A stretch of DNA of 64,000 nucleotides, taken from Colletes latitarsis. Lineage: Eukaryota > Arthropoda > Insecta > Hymenoptera > Colletidae. The translations under genes and the position numbers were made by a program. Positions within the stretch are counted from its first letter, which is position 1. Each line of letters starts with the position of its first letter. The DNA is taken from the NCBI RefSeq assembly GCF_051014445.1, contig NW_027488370.1:7192001-7256000 (forward strand), in the 5' to 3' direction. Shown one piece after another: positions 21,746-35,967 of the stretch. A model generated the notes under the pieces. The model had not been told where the DNA came from, made no database searches, and worked only from the letters and a program-made list of their open reading frames with translations.

Positions 21746-24700
21746 ATTAAACCAGGTTTCGATCAATATTTTTGAGGATAACGCATGTTAGGTCTAGGTT
21801 AGGCCTGGGATTTTCACTCATCAGACTCGTACTTTCGCATTCTTCACACACTTGTTGAACGGATCCTGGGTTTTTTCTGGTTTGGATCACGTAGTAATGT
21901 GGGACCACACTGAAAAAATCAATTGAACCTGGTTTCGATCAATATTTTACTGGATAACGCAAGTATGTCTCGGATAGTTCTGGGATTTGCCCTCATCAGG
22001 CTCATACTTTCGCGTTTTTCACATACTTGTTGAACAGATCCTGGGTTTTTTCTGGTTTGGATCACGTAGTAGTGCGGTACCACACTGAAACAGTCCATTC
22101 AACCTGGTTTCGATCAATATTTCAGAGGATAACGCATGTTAGGTCTAGGTTAGGCCTGGGATTTTCACTCACCAGACTCATACTTCCGCATTCTTCACAT
22201 ACTTGTTGAACGGATCCTGGGTTTTTTCTGGTTTGGTTCACGTTGTAATGTGGTACCACACTGAAACATTCAATTAAACCTGGTCTTGAAAAATATTTTA
22301 GAGGATAACGCATATTAGGTCTGGGTTAGGTCTAGGGTTTGCCCTCATCAGGCTCATACTTTCGCATATTTCTCATACTTCATGGCTAGATCCTGGGCTA
22401 TTTCTGGATTGTATCACGTAGTAATGTGGTACCACGCTGAAACAGTTAATTAAACCTGGTTTCGATCAATATTTTAGAGGATAACGCAAGTTAGGTCTGG
22501 GATAGGTGTGGGATTCGCCCCAATCAGGCTCATAGTTTCGCGTTTTTCACATACTTGTTGAACTGATCCTGGGTTATTTTCTGGTTTGGATCACATAGTA
22601 ATGTGGTAGCACATTGAAACAGTCGATTAAACCAGGTTTCGATCAATATTTTTGAGTATAACGCATGTTAGGTCTAGGTTAGGCCTGGGATTTTCATTCA
22701 TCAGACTCATACTTTCGCATTCTTCACATACTTGTTGAACGGATCCTAGGTTTTTTCTGGTTTGGATCACGTAGTAATGTGGGACCACACTGAAAAAATC
22801 AATTGAACCTGGTTTCGATCAATATTTTAGAGGATTAACAGAAGTTAGGTCTGGGATAGGCCTGGGATTTGCCCTCATCAGGGTCATACTTTCGCAGTTT
22901 TAACATGCATGTTGACATAATCGAGAGTTTTTTCTGCTTTGGATCACGTAGTAAAGTGGTACCACACTGTAACAGTCCATTAAACCTGGTTTCGATCAAT
23001 ATTTTTGAGGATAACGCATGTCAGGTCTAGGTTAGGCCAAAGATTTTCACTGATCACAGTCATACTTTCGCATTCTTCACATACTTGTTGAACGGATCCT
23101 GGGTTTTTTCTGGTTTGTTTCACGTAGTAATGTGGTACCACACTGAAACATTCAATTAAACCTGGTCTTGAAAAATATTTTAGAGGATAACGCATGTTAG
23201 GTCTGGGTTAGGTCTAGGATTTGCCCTCATCAGGCTCATACTTTCGCATATTTCTCATACTTCATGGCTAGATCCTGAGCTATTACTGGATTGGATCACG
23301 TAGTAATGTGGTACCACACTGAAACAGTCAATTAAACCTGGTTTCGATCAATATTTTAGAGGATAACGCAAGTTAGGTCTGGGATAGTTCTGGGATTTGC
23401 CCTCATCAGGCTCATACTTTCGCGTTTTTCACATACTTGATGGCTAGATCCTGGACTTTTTCTGGTTTGGATAACGTAGTAATGTGGTACCACACTGAAA
23501 CAGTCGACTAAACCTGGTTTCGATCAATATTTTTTAGGATAACGCATGTTAGGTCTAGGTTAGGTCTGGGATTTGCTCTCTTTAGGCTCATACTTTCGCA
23601 TATTTCTCATTCTTGTTGGCCAGATCCTGGGCTACCACTGGTCTGGATCACGTAGTAATGTGATGCCACACTGAAACAGTCAATTAATCCTGGTCTTGAT
23701 AAATAGTTTAGAGGATAACGCAAGTTATGTCTGGGATAGGTCTGGGATTTGCCCTCATCAGGCTCGTACTTTCGCGTTTTTCACATACTTGTTGAACAGA
23801 TCCTGGGGTTTTTCTGGTTTGGATCACGTAGTAATGTGGTACCACACTGAAACAGTCCATTAAACCTGGTTTCGATCAATATTTTAGAGAATAATTCATG
23901 TTAGGTCTGGGTTAGGTCTGGGATTTGCTCTCATCAGACTCGTACTTTCGAGTATTTCTCATTCTTGGTGGCCAGATTCTGGGCTTTTTCTGGTTTGGAT
24001 CACGTAGGAATGTGGTACCACACTGAAACAGTCCATTAAACCTGGTTACGATCAATATTTTAGAGGATAACGCATGTTATGTCTAGGTTGGCTTGGGATT
24101 TGCCCTCATCAGACACATACTTTCGCATTCTTCACATACTTGTTGAACAAATCCTGGGTTTTCTCTGGTTTGGATCACGTAGTAATGTGGTACCACACTG
24201 AAACAGTCAATTAAACCTGGTTTCGATCAATATTTTAGAGGATAACGCAAGTTATGTCTGGGATAGGTCTGGGATTTGCCCTCATCAGGCTCATACTTTC
24301 GCTTTCTTCACATACTTGTTGAACGGATCCTGGGTTTTTTCTGGTTTGGTTCACGTAGTAATGTGGTACCACACTGAAACATTCAATTAAACCTGGTCCT
24401 GAAAAATATTTTAGAGGATAACGCATGTTAGGTCCGGGTTAGGTCTAGGATTTGCCCTCATCAGGCGCATACTTTCGCATATTTCTCATACTTCATGGCT
24501 AGATCCTGAGCTATTACTGGATTGGATTACGTAGTAATGTGGTACCACACTGAAACAGTCAATTAAACCTGGTTTCGATCAATATTTTACTGGATAACGC
24601 AAGTTAGGTCTCGGATAGTTCTGGGATTTGCCCTCATCAGGCTCATACTTTCGCATTCCTCACATACTTGTTGATCGGATCCTGGGTTTTTTCTGGTTTG

Positions 24701-26240
24701 GATCTCGTAGTAATGTGGCACCACACTGAAACATTAAATTAAACCTGGGCTTGATAAATATTTGTGAGGATAACGAATGTTTGGTCTGTGTTAGGTCTAG
24801 GATTTGCCCTCATCAGGCTCATACTTTCGCATATTTCTCATACTTCATGGATAGATCCTGGGCTATTTCTGGATTGGATCACGTAGTAATGTGGTACCAC
24901 ACTGAAACAGTCAATTAAACCTGGTTTCGATCAATATTTTAGAGGATAACGCAAGTTAGGTCTGGGATAGGTGTGGGATTTGCCCTCATCAGGCTCATAC
25001 TTTCGCGTTTTTCACATACTTGTTGAACAGATCCTTGGTTTTTTCTGGATTGGATCACGTAGTAGTGTGGTATCACACTGAAACAGTCCATTAAACCTGG
25101 TTTCGATCACTATTTTAGAGGATAACGCATGTTAGGTCTGGGTTAGGCCTGGGATTTTCCCTCATCAGACTCATACTTTCACATACTTCACATACTTGTT
25201 GAACAGATCCTGGGTTTTTTCTACTTTGGATCACGTAGTAAAGTGGTACCACACTGAAACAGCCAATTAAACCTGTGTTCGATCAATATTTTGGAAGATA
25301 ACGCATGTTAGGTCTGGGTTAGGTCTGGGATTTGCGCTCATCAGTGTAATACCTTCGCATATTTCTCATACTTGATGGCGAGATCCTGGGGTTTTTCTTG
25401 ATTGCATCACGTAGTAATGTGGTACCACACTGAAACAGTCAATTAAACCTGGTTTCGATCAATATTTTAGAGGGTTAACAGAAGTTAGGTCTGGGATAGG
25501 TCTTGGATTTGCCCTCATCAGGCTCGTACTTTCGCGTTTTTCACATACCTGTAGAACAGATCCTGGGTTTTTTCTGGATTGGATCACGCAGTAATGTGGC
25601 ACCACACCGAAACATTCAATTAAACCTGGCCTGGATAAGTATTTTAGAGGATACCGCATGTTAGGTCTAGGTTAGGCCTGGGATTTGCCCTCATCAGGGT
25701 CATACTTTCGCAGTTTTAACATGCATGTTGACATAATCGAGAGTTTTTACTGCTTTGGATCACGTAGTAAAGTGGTACCACACTGTAACAGTCCATTAAA
25801 CCTGGTTTCGATCACTATTTTAGAGGATAACGCATGTTAGGTCTGGGTTAGGCCTGGGATTTTCCCTCATCAGACTCATACTTTCACATACTTCACATAC
25901 TTGTTGAACAGATCCTGGGTTTTTTCTACTTTGGATCACGTAGTAAAGTGGTACCACACTGAAACAGTCAATTAAACCTGGTTTCGATCAATATTTTACT
26001 GGATAACGCAAGTTAGGTCTCGGACAGTTCTGGGATTTGCCCTCATCAGGCTCATACTTTCTCATTCTTCACATACTTGTTGAACGGATCCTGGGTTTTT
26101 TCTGGTTTGGTTCACGTAGTAATGTGGGACCACACTGAAAAAATGAATTAAACCTGGTCTTGATAAATATTTTAGAGGATAACGCATGTTAGGTCTGGGT
26201 TAGGTCTAGGATTTGCCCTCATCAGGCTCATACTTTCGCA
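21746..26240. repeat. Transition zone of mixed monomers
   Basis: Satellite only, with no long regular period. It holds the first TGTGGGACCACA (21,898-21,909) and what appears to be the last TGTGATGCCACA (23,659-23,670). Internal copies include 22,880-22,980 matching 25,696-25,796 (AACATGCATGTTGACATAATC, offset 2,816), 25,100-25,250 matching about 25,805-25,955 (TTTCACATACTTCACATAC, offset 705), and 21,990-22,220 matching 26,392-26,622. Confidence 0.82.
23560..24300. repeat. Second copy of the 16,690-17,430 segment
   Basis: This is the downstream copy of the four-monomer segment with GGCTACCACTGGTCTGG and CTTTCGAGTATTTC. It carries the last TGTGATGCCACA dyads of the window, an 'early' variant otherwise rare here, which supports transfer or duplication of the whole segment into this zone. 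Confidence 0.84.
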
Positions 26241-29200
26241 TGTTTCTCATACTTCATGGCTAGATCCTGAGCTATTACTGGATTGGATCACGTAGTAATG
26301 TGGTACCACACTGAAACAGTCAATTAAACCTGGTTTCGATCAATATTTTACTGGATAACGCAAGTTAGGTCTCGGATAGTTCTGGGATTCGCCCTCATCA
26401 GGCTCATACTTTCGCGTTTTTCACATACTTGTTGAACAGATCCTGGGTTTTTTCTGGTTTGGATCACGTAGTAGTGCGGTACCACACTGAAACAGTCCAT
26501 TCAACCTGGTTTCGATCAATATTTCAGAGGATAACGCATGTTAGGTCTAGGTTAGGCCTGGGATTTTCACTCACCAGACTCATACTTCCGCATTCTTCAC
26601 ATACTTGTTGAACGGATCCTGGGTTTTTTCTGGTTTGGATCTCGTAGTAATGTGGCACCACACTGAAACATTAAATTAAACCTGGGCTTGATAAATATTT
26701 TAGAGGATAACGCATGTTAGGTCTGGTTTAGGTCTAGGATTTGCCCTCACCAGGCTCATACTTTCGCATATTTCTCATACTTCATGGCTAGATCCTGAAC
26801 TATTACTGGATTGGATCACGTAGTAATGTGGTACCACACTGAAACAGTCAATTAAACCTGGTTTCGATCAATATTTTACTGGATAACGCAAGTTAGGTCT
26901 CGGATAGTTCTGGGATTTGCCCTCATCAGGCTCATACTTTCGCATTCTTCACATACTTGTGGAACGGATGCTGGGTTTTTTCTGGTTTGGTTCACGTAGT
27001 AATGAGGTACCACACTGAAACATTCAATTAAACCTGGTCCTGAAAAATATTTTAGAGGATAACGCATGTTAGGTCCGGGTTAGGTCTAGGATTTGCCTTC
27101 ATCAGGCGCATACTTTCGCATATTTCTCATACTTCATGGCTAGATCCTGAGCTATTACTGGATTGGATCACGTAGTAATGTGGTACCACACTGAAACAGT
27201 CAATTAAACCTGGTTTTGATCAATATTTTAGAGAATAATTCATGTTATGTCTAGGTTAGTTCTGGGATTTGCTCTCATCAGGCTCATTCTTTCGCATATT
27301 TCTCATACTTGATGGCTAGATCCTGGGCTTTCTCTGGATTGCATCACGTACTAATGAAGTACAACACCGAAACAGTCAATTAAACCTGGTTTCCAGCAAT
27401 ATTTTAGAGGACAACGCATGTTAGGTCTAGGTAAGCCCTGGGATTTGCCCTCATCAGGGTCATACTTTCGCAGTTTTAACATACATGTTGACCTGATCGA
27501 GGGTTTTTTCTGGTTTGGATCACGTAGTAAAGTGGTACCACACTGAAACAGTCCATTAAACCTGGTTTCGATCAATATTTTACAGGATAACGCATGTTAG
27601 GTCTAGGTTAGCCCTGGGATTTTCACTCATCAGACCCATACTTTCGCATTCTTCACATACTTGTTGAACGGATCCTGTGTTTTTACTGGAATGGATCACG
27701 TAGTAATGTGGCACCACACTGAAACAGTCAATTAAACCTGGTTTCGATCAATATTTTAGAGGATAACGCAAGTTAGGTCTAGGTTAGGTCTGGGATTTTC
27801 ACTCATCAGACTCATACTTTCGCATTCTTCACATACTTGTTCAACGGATCCTGTGTTTTTTCTGGTTTGGATCACGTAGTAATGTGGTACCACACTGAAA
27901 CAGTCGATTAAACCTGGTTTCGATCAATATTTTTGAGGATAACGCATGTTAGGTTTGGGTTAGGTCTAGGATTTGCCCTCATCAGGCTCATACTTTCGCA
28001 TATTTCTCATACTTCATGGCTAGATCCTGGGCTGTTTCTGGATTGTATCACGTAGTAATGTGGTACCACGCTGAAACAGTGATTTTATCCGGGTTTGATC
28101 AATATTTTAGAGGATAACGCAAGTAAGGTCTGGGATAGGTCTGGGATTCGCCCTCATCAGGCTCATACTTTCGCGTTTTTCACATACTTGTTGAACTGAT
28201 CCTGGGTTTTTTCTGGTTTGGATCACGTAGCAATGTGGTACCACACTGAAACAGTCCATTAAACCTGGTTTCGATCAATATTTTAGAGAATAATTCATGT
28301 TAGGTCTAGGTTAGGTCTGGGATTTGCTCTCATCAGGCTCATTCTTTCGCATATTTCTCATACTTGATGGCTAGATCCAGGCCTTTTTCTGGATTGCATC
28401 ACGTAGTAATGAAGTACAACACTGAAACAGTCAATTAAACCTGGTTTCCATCAATATTTTAGAGGACAACGCAAGTTAGGTCTGGGATAGGTCTAGGATT
28501 CGCCCTCATCAGGCTCATACTTTCGCATATTTCTCATACTTCATGGCTAGATCCTGGGCTGTTTCTGGATTGTATCACGTAGTAATGTGGTACCACGCTG
28601 AGACAGTCAATTAATCCTGGTTCCGATCACTATTTTAGAAGATAACGCATGTTAGGTCTGGGTTAGGTCTAGGATTTGCCCTCATGAGGCTCATACTTTC
28701 GCGTTTTTCACATACTTGTTGAAGAGATCGTGGGTATTTTCTGGTTATGGATCACGTAGTAATGTGGTACCACACTGAAGCAGTCCATTAAACCTGGTTT
28801 CGATCAATATTTTAGAGAATAATCCATGTTAGTTCTAGGTTAGGTCTGGGATTTGCTCTCATCAGGCTCATTCTTTCGAATATTTCTCATACTTGATGGC
28901 TAGATCTTGGGCTTTTTCTGGATTGCGTCACGTAGTAATGTAGTACCACACTGAAACAGTCAATGGAATCTGGTTTCCATCAATATTTTAGAGAACAACA
29001 CAAGTTATGTCTGGGATAGGTCTGGGATTTGCCCTCATCAGGGTCATACTTTCGCATTTTTCACATACTTGTTGAACAGATCCTGGGTTTTTTCTTGTTT
29101 GGATCACGTAGTAATCTGGTACCACACTGAAACAGTCCATAAAACCTGGTTTCGAACAATATTTTAGAGAATAATTCATGTTAGGTCTAGGTTAGGTCTG

Positions 29201-30112
29201 GGATTTGCTTTCATCAGGCTCATTCTTTCGCGTATTTCTCATACTTGATGGCTAGATCTTGGGCTTTTTCTGGATTGCATCACGTAGTAATGTAGTACCA
29301 CACTGAAACAGTCAGTGGAATCTGGTTTCCATCAATATTTTAGAGGACAACGCAAGTTAGGTCTGGATTAGGTCCAGGGTTTGACCTCGTCAGGCTCATA
29401 CTTTCGCATATTTCTCATACTTCATGGCTAGATCCTGGGCTATTTCTGGATTGGATCACGTAGTAATGTGGTACCACACTGAAACGGTCAATTAAACCTG
29501 GTTTCAATCAATATTTTTGGGGATAACGCATGTTAGGTCTAGGTTAGGCCGGGGATTTTCACTCATCAGTCTCATACTTTCGCAGTTTTAACATACATGT
29601 TGGCCTGATCGAGGGTTTTTTCTGCTTTGGATCACGTAGTGAAGTGGTACCACACTGAAGCGGTCCATTAAACCTGGTTTCGATCAATATTTTAGAGGAT
29701 AACGCATGTTAGGTTTGGGTTACGTCTAGGATTTGCCCTCATCAGGCTCATACTTTCGCATATTTCTCATACTTCATGGCTAGATCCTGGGCTGTTTCTG
29801 GATTGTATCACGTAGTAATGTGGTACCACGCTGAAACAGTCAATTAATCCTGGTTTCGATCAATATTTTAGAGGATAACGCAAGTTGGGTCTGGGATAGG
29901 TCTGGGATTCGCCCTCATCAGGCTCATACTTTCGCGTTTTTCACATACTTGTTGAACAGATCCTGGGTTTTTTCTGGTTTGGGTCACGTAGTAATGTAGT
30001 ACCACTCTGAAACAGTCCATTAAACCTGGTTTCGATCAATATTTTAGAGGATAACGCATGTTAGGTTTGGGTTACGTCTAGGATTTGCCCTCATCAGGCT
30101 CATACTTTCGCA
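26241..30112. repeat. Block D1 (22-monomer unit, 3,872 bp)
   Basis: First of two nearly perfect tandem copies of a unit exactly 22 x 176 bp long. Unusual markers include TTTCAGAGGATAACG, TGTGGAACGGATGCTGG, GAAGTACAACACCGAAAC, CAGTGATTTTATCCGGG, CTGGTTATGGATCACG, AGAGAACAACACAAG, CAATGGAATCTGG and TGGGGATAACGCATG. All recur 3,872 bp later. I noticed only one base difference within the unit (26,254 T against 30,126 C). Confidence 0.92.
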
Positions 30113-33100
30113 TGTTTCTCATACTCCATGGCTAGATCCTGAGCTATTACTGGATTGGATCACGTAGTAATGTGGTACCACACTGAAACAGTCAATTAAA
30201 CCTGGTTTCGATCAATATTTTACTGGATAACGCAAGTTAGGTCTCGGATAGTTCTGGGATTCGCCCTCATCAGGCTCATACTTTCGCGTTTTTCACATAC
30301 TTGTTGAACAGATCCTGGGTTTTTTCTGGTTTGGATCACGTAGTAGTGCGGTACCACACTGAAACAGTCCATTCAACCTGGTTTCGATCAATATTTCAGA
30401 GGATAACGCATGTTAGGTCTAGGTTAGGCCTGGGATTTTCACTCACCAGACTCATACTTCCGCATTCTTCACATACTTGTTGAACGGATCCTGGGTTTTT
30501 TCTGGTTTGGATCTCGTAGTAATGTGGCACCACACTGAAACATTAAATTAAACCTGGGCTTGATAAATATTTTAGAGGATAACGCATGTTAGGTCTGGTT
30601 TAGGTCTAGGATTTGCCCTCACCAGGCTCATACTTTCGCATATTTCTCATACTTCATGGCTAGATCCTGAACTATTACTGGATTGGATCACGTAGTAATG
30701 TGGTACCACACTGAAACAGTCAATTAAACCTGGTTTCGATCAATATTTTACTGGATAACGCAAGTTAGGTCTCGGATAGTTCTGGGATTTGCCCTCATCA
30801 GGCTCATACTTTCGCATTCTTCACATACTTGTGGAACGGATGCTGGGTTTTTTCTGGTTTGGTTCACGTAGTAATGAGGTACCACACTGAAACATTCAAT
30901 TAAACCTGGTCCTGAAAAATATTTTAGAGGATAACGCATGTTAGGTCCGGGTTAGGTCTAGGATTTGCCTTCATCAGGCGCATACTTTCGCATATTTCTC
31001 ATACTTCATGGCTAGATCCTGAGCTATTACTGGATTGGATCACGTAGTAATGTGGTACCACACTGAAACAGTCAATTAAACCTGGTTTTGATCAATATTT
31101 TAGAGAATAATTCATGTTATGTCTAGGTTAGTTCTGGGATTTGCTCTCATCAGGCTCATTCTTTCGCATATTTCTCATACTTGATGGCTAGATCCTGGGC
31201 TTTCTCTGGATTGCATCACGTACTAATGAAGTACAACACCGAAACAGTCAATTAAACCTGGTTTCCAGCAATATTTTAGAGGACAACGCATGTTAGGTCT
31301 AGGTAAGCCCTGGGATTTGCCCTCATCAGGGTCATACTTTCGCAGTTTTAACATACATGTTGACCTGATCGAGGGTTTTTTCTGGTTTGGATCACGTAGT
31401 AAAGTGGTACCACACTGAAACAGTCCATTAAACCTGGTTTCGATCAATATTTTACAGGATAACGCATGTTAGGTCTAGGTTAGCCCTGGGATTTTCACTC
31501 ATCAGACCCATACTTTCGCATTCTTCACATACTTGTTGAACGGATCCTGTGTTTTTACTGGAATGGATCACGTAGTAATGTGGCACCACACTGAAACAGT
31601 CAATTAAACCTGGTTTCGATCAATATTTTAGAGGATAACGCAAGTTAGGTCTAGGTTAGGTCTGGGATTTTCACTCATCAGACTCATACTTTCGCATTCT
31701 TCACATACTTGTTCAACGGATCCTGTGTTTTTTCTGGTTTGGATCACGTAGTAATGTGGTACCACACTGAAACAGTCGATTAAACCTGGTTTCGATCAAT
31801 ATTTTTGAGGATAACGCATGTTAGGTTTGGGTTAGGTCTAGGATTTGCCCTCATCAGGCTCATACTTTCGCATATTTCTCATACTTCATGGCTAGATCCT
31901 GGGCTGTTTCTGGATTGTATCACGTAGTAATGTGGTACCACGCTGAAACAGTGATTTTATCCGGGTTTGATCAATATTTTAGAGGATAACGCAAGTAAGG
32001 TCTGGGATAGGTCTGGGATTCGCCCTCATCAGGCTCATACTTTCGCGTTTTTCACATACTTGTTGAACTGATCCTGGGTTTTTTCTGGTTTGGATCACGT
32101 AGCAATGTGGTACCACACTGAAACAGTCCATTAAACCTGGTTTCGATCAATATTTTAGAGAATAATTCATGTTAGGTCTAGGTTAGGTCTGGGATTTGCT
32201 CTCATCAGGCTCATTCTTTCGCATATTTCTCATACTTGATGGCTAGATCCAGGCCTTTTTCTGGATTGCATCACGTAGTAATGAAGTACAACACTGAAAC
32301 AGTCAATTAAACCTGGTTTCCATCAATATTTTAGAGGACAACGCAAGTTAGGTCTGGGATAGGTCTAGGATTCGCCCTCATCAGGCTCATACTTTCGCAT
32401 ATTTCTCATACTTCATGGCTAGATCCTGGGCTGTTTCTGGATTGTATCACGTAGTAATGTGGTACCACGCTGAGACAGTCAATTAATCCTGGTTCCGATC
32501 ACTATTTTAGAAGATAACGCATGTTAGGTCTGGGTTAGGTCTAGGATTTGCCCTCATGAGGCTCATACTTTCGCGTTTTTCACATACTTGTTGAAGAGAT
32601 CGTGGGTATTTTCTGGTTATGGATCACGTAGTAATGTGGTACCACACTGAAGCAGTCCATTAAACCTGGTTTCGATCAATATTTTAGAGAATAATCCATG
32701 TTAGTTCTAGGTTAGGTCTGGGATTTGCTCTCATCAGGCTCATTCTTTCGAATATTTCTCATACTTGATGGCTAGATCTTGGGCTTTTTCTGGATTGCGT
32801 CACGTAGTAATGTAGTACCACACTGAAACAGTCAATGGAATCTGGTTTCCATCAATATTTTAGAGAACAACACAAGTTATGTCTGGGATAGGTCTGGGAT
32901 TTGCCCTCATCAGGGTCATACTTTCGCATTTTTCACATACTTGTTGAACAGATCCTGGGTTTTTTCTTGTTTGGATCACGTAGTAATCTGGTACCACACT
33001 GAAACAGTCCATAAAACCTGGTTTCGAACAATATTTTAGAGAATAATTCATGTTAGGTCTAGGTTAGGTCTGGGATTTGCTTTCATCAGGCTCATTCTTT

Positions 33101-33984
33101 CGCGTATTTCTCATACTTGATGGCTAGATCTTGGGCTTTTTCTGGATTGCATCACGTAGTAATGTAGTACCACACTGAAACAGTCAGTGGAATCTGGTTT
33201 CCATCAATATTTTAGAGGACAACGCAAGTTAGGTCTGGATTAGGTCCAGGGTTTGACCTCGTCAGGCTCATACTTTCGCATATTTCTCATACTTCATGGC
33301 TAGATCCTGGGCTATTTCTGGATTGGATCACGTAGTAATGTGGTACCACACTGAAACGGTCAATTAAACCTGGTTTCAATCAATATTTTTGGGGATAACG
33401 CATGTTAGGTCTAGGTTAGGCCGGGGATTTTCACTCATCAGTCTCATACTTTCGCAGTTTTAACATACATGTTGGCCTGATCGAGGGTTTTTTCTGCTTT
33501 GGATCACGTAGTGAAGTGGTACCACACTGAAGCGGTCCATTAAACCTGGTTTCGATCAATATTTTAGAGGATAACGCATGTTAGGTTTGGGTTACGTCTA
33601 GGATTTGCCCTCATCAGGCTCATACTTTCGCATATTTCTCATACTTCATGGCTAGATCCTGGGCTGTTTCTGGATTGTATCACGTAGTAATGTGGTACCA
33701 CGCTGAAACAGTCAATTAATCCTGGTTTCGATCAATATTTTAGAGGATAACGCAAGTTGGGTCTGGGATAGGTCTGGGATTCGCCCTCATCAGGCTCATA
33801 CTTTCGCGTTTTTCACATACTTGTTGAACAGATCCTGGGTTTTTTCTGGTTTGGGTCACGTAGTAATGTAGTACCACTCTGAAACAGTCCATTAAACCTG
33901 GTTTCGATCAATATTTTAGAGGATAACGCATGTTAGGTTTGGGTTACGTCTAGGATTTGCCCTCATCAGGCTCATACTTTCGCA
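30113..33984. repeat. Block D2 (22-monomer unit, 3,872 bp)
   Basis: Second copy of the 22-monomer unit, directly following D1. Its right edge is where CATACTTTCGCATATTTC replaces the CATACTTTCGCATGTTTC that would begin a third copy. The very high identity over 3.9 kb compared with the divergence among neighbouring monomers indicates a recent duplication, or possibly an assembly artefact. Confidence 0.92.
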
Positions 33985-34207
33985 TATTTCTCATACTTCA
34001 TGGCTAGATCCTGGGTTTTTCCTGGTTTGGATCACGTAGCAATGTGGTACCACACTGAAACAGTCGATTAAACCTGGTTTCGATCAATATTTTAGAGGAT
34101 AACGCAAGTTTGGTCTGGGATAGGTCTGGGATTTGCCCTCATCAGGCTCATACTTTCGCGTTTTTCACATACTTGTTGAACAGATCCTGGGTTTTTTCTG
34201 GTTTGGG
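33985..34207. repeat. Monomers joining D2 and E1
   Basis: Satellite only. It contains GGTTTTTCCTGGTTTGG and the first AACGCAAGTTTGGTCTGGG, the variant that dominates the E and G blocks. Confidence 0.78.
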
Positions 34208-35087
34208 TCACGTAGTAATGTAGTACCACTCTGAAACAGTCGATTAAACCAGGTTTCGATCAATATTTTTGAGGATAACGCATATTAGGTCCAGGTTAGG
34301 TCTGGGATTTTCACTCATCAGACTCATACTTTCGCATTCTTCACATACTTGTTGAACGGATCCTGGGTTTTTTCTGGTTTGGATCACGCAGTAATGTGGG
34401 ACCACACTGAAACAATCAATTAAACCTGGTCTTGATAAATATTTTAGAGGATAACGCAAGTTTGGTCTGGGATAGGTCTGGGATTCGCCCTCATCAGGCT
34501 CATACTTTCGCGTTTTTCACATACTTGTTGAACTGATCCTGGGTTTTTTCTGGTTTGGATCACGTAGTAATGTGGGACCACACAGAAACAATCAATTAAA
34601 CCTGGTATTGATAAATATTTTAGAGGATAACGCAAGTTTGGTCTGGGATAGGTCTGGGATTTGCCCTCATCAGGCTCATACTTTCGCGTTTTTCACATAC
34701 TTGTTGAACAGATCCTGGGTTTTTTCTGGTTTGGGTCACGTAGTAATGTGGTACCACGCTGAAACAGTCAATTAATCCTGGTTTCGATCAATATTTTAGA
34801 GGATAACGGAAGTTAGGTCTGGGATAGGTCTGGGATTTGCCCTCATCAGGCTCATACTTTCGCGTTTTTCACATACTTCATGGCTAGATCCTGGGCTGTT
34901 TCTGGATTGTATCACGTAGTAATGTGGTACCACGCTGAAACAGTCAATTAAACCTGGTTTCGATCAATATTTTAGAGGATAACGCAAGTTTGGTCTGGGA
35001 TAGGTCTGGGATTCGCCCTCATCAGGCTCATACTTTCGCGTTTTTCACATACTTGTTGAACTGATCCTGGGTTTTTTCTGGTTTGGA
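34208..35087. repeat. Block E1 (5-monomer unit, 880 bp)
   Basis: The first of two adjacent 5-monomer units of exactly 880 bp. Markers are GTAGTACCACTCTGAAAC, GCATATTAGGTCCAGG, GATCACGCAGTAATGTGGG, CACACAGAAACAATC with GGTATTGATAAAT, and GATAACGGAAGTTAGG. All recur in E2. Differences are few, such as GGGTCACG/GGATCACG at the left edge. Confidence 0.9.
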
Positions 35088-35967
35088 TCACGTAGTAATG
35101 TAGTACCACTCTGAAACAGTCGATTAAACCAGGTTTCGATCAATATTTTTGAGGATAACGCATATTAGGTCCAGGTTAGGTCTGGGATTTTCACTCATCA
35201 GACTCATACTTTCGCATTCTTCACATACTTGTTGAACGGATCCTGGGTTTTTTCTGGTTTGGATCACGCAGTAATGTGGGACCACACTGAAACAATCAAT
35301 TAAACCTGGTCTTGATAAATATTTTAGAGGATAACGCAAGTTTGGTCTGGGATAGGTCTGGGATTCGCCCTCATCAGGCTCATACTTTCGCGTTTTTCAC
35401 ATACTTGTTGAACTGATCCTGGGTTTTTTCTGGTTTGGATCACGTAGTAATGTGGGACCACACAGAAACAATCAATTAAACCTGGTATTGATAAATATTT
35501 TAGAGGATAACGCAAGTTTGGTCTGGGATAGGTCTGGGATTTGCCCTCATCAGGCTCATACTTTCGCGTTTTTCACATACTTGTTGAACAGATCCTGGGT
35601 TTTTTCTGGTTTGGGTCACGTAGTAATGTGGTACCACGCTGAAACAGTCAATTAATCCTGGTTTCGATCAATATTTTAGAGGATAACGGAAGTTAGGTCT
35701 GGGATAGGTCTGGGATTTGCCCTCATCAGGCTCATACTTTCGCGTTTTTCACATACTTCATGGCTAGATCCTGGGCTGTTTCTGGATTGTATCACGTAGT
35801 AATGTGGTACCACGCTGAAACAGTCAATTAAACCTGGTTTCGATCAATATTTTAGAGGATAACGCAAGTTTGGTCTGGGATAGGTCTGGGATTCGCCCTC
35901 ATCAGGCTCATACTTTCGCGTTTTTCACATACTTGTTGAACTGATCCTGGGTTTTTTCTGGTTTGGA
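35088..35967. repeat. Block E2 (5-monomer unit, 880 bp)
   Basis: Second copy of the 880-bp unit. It ends where GTAATGTCGGACCACAC appears instead of GTAGTACCACTC. Related but diverged E units occur again near 38.8-39.7 kb and 42.9-43.8 kb. Confidence 0.9.
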
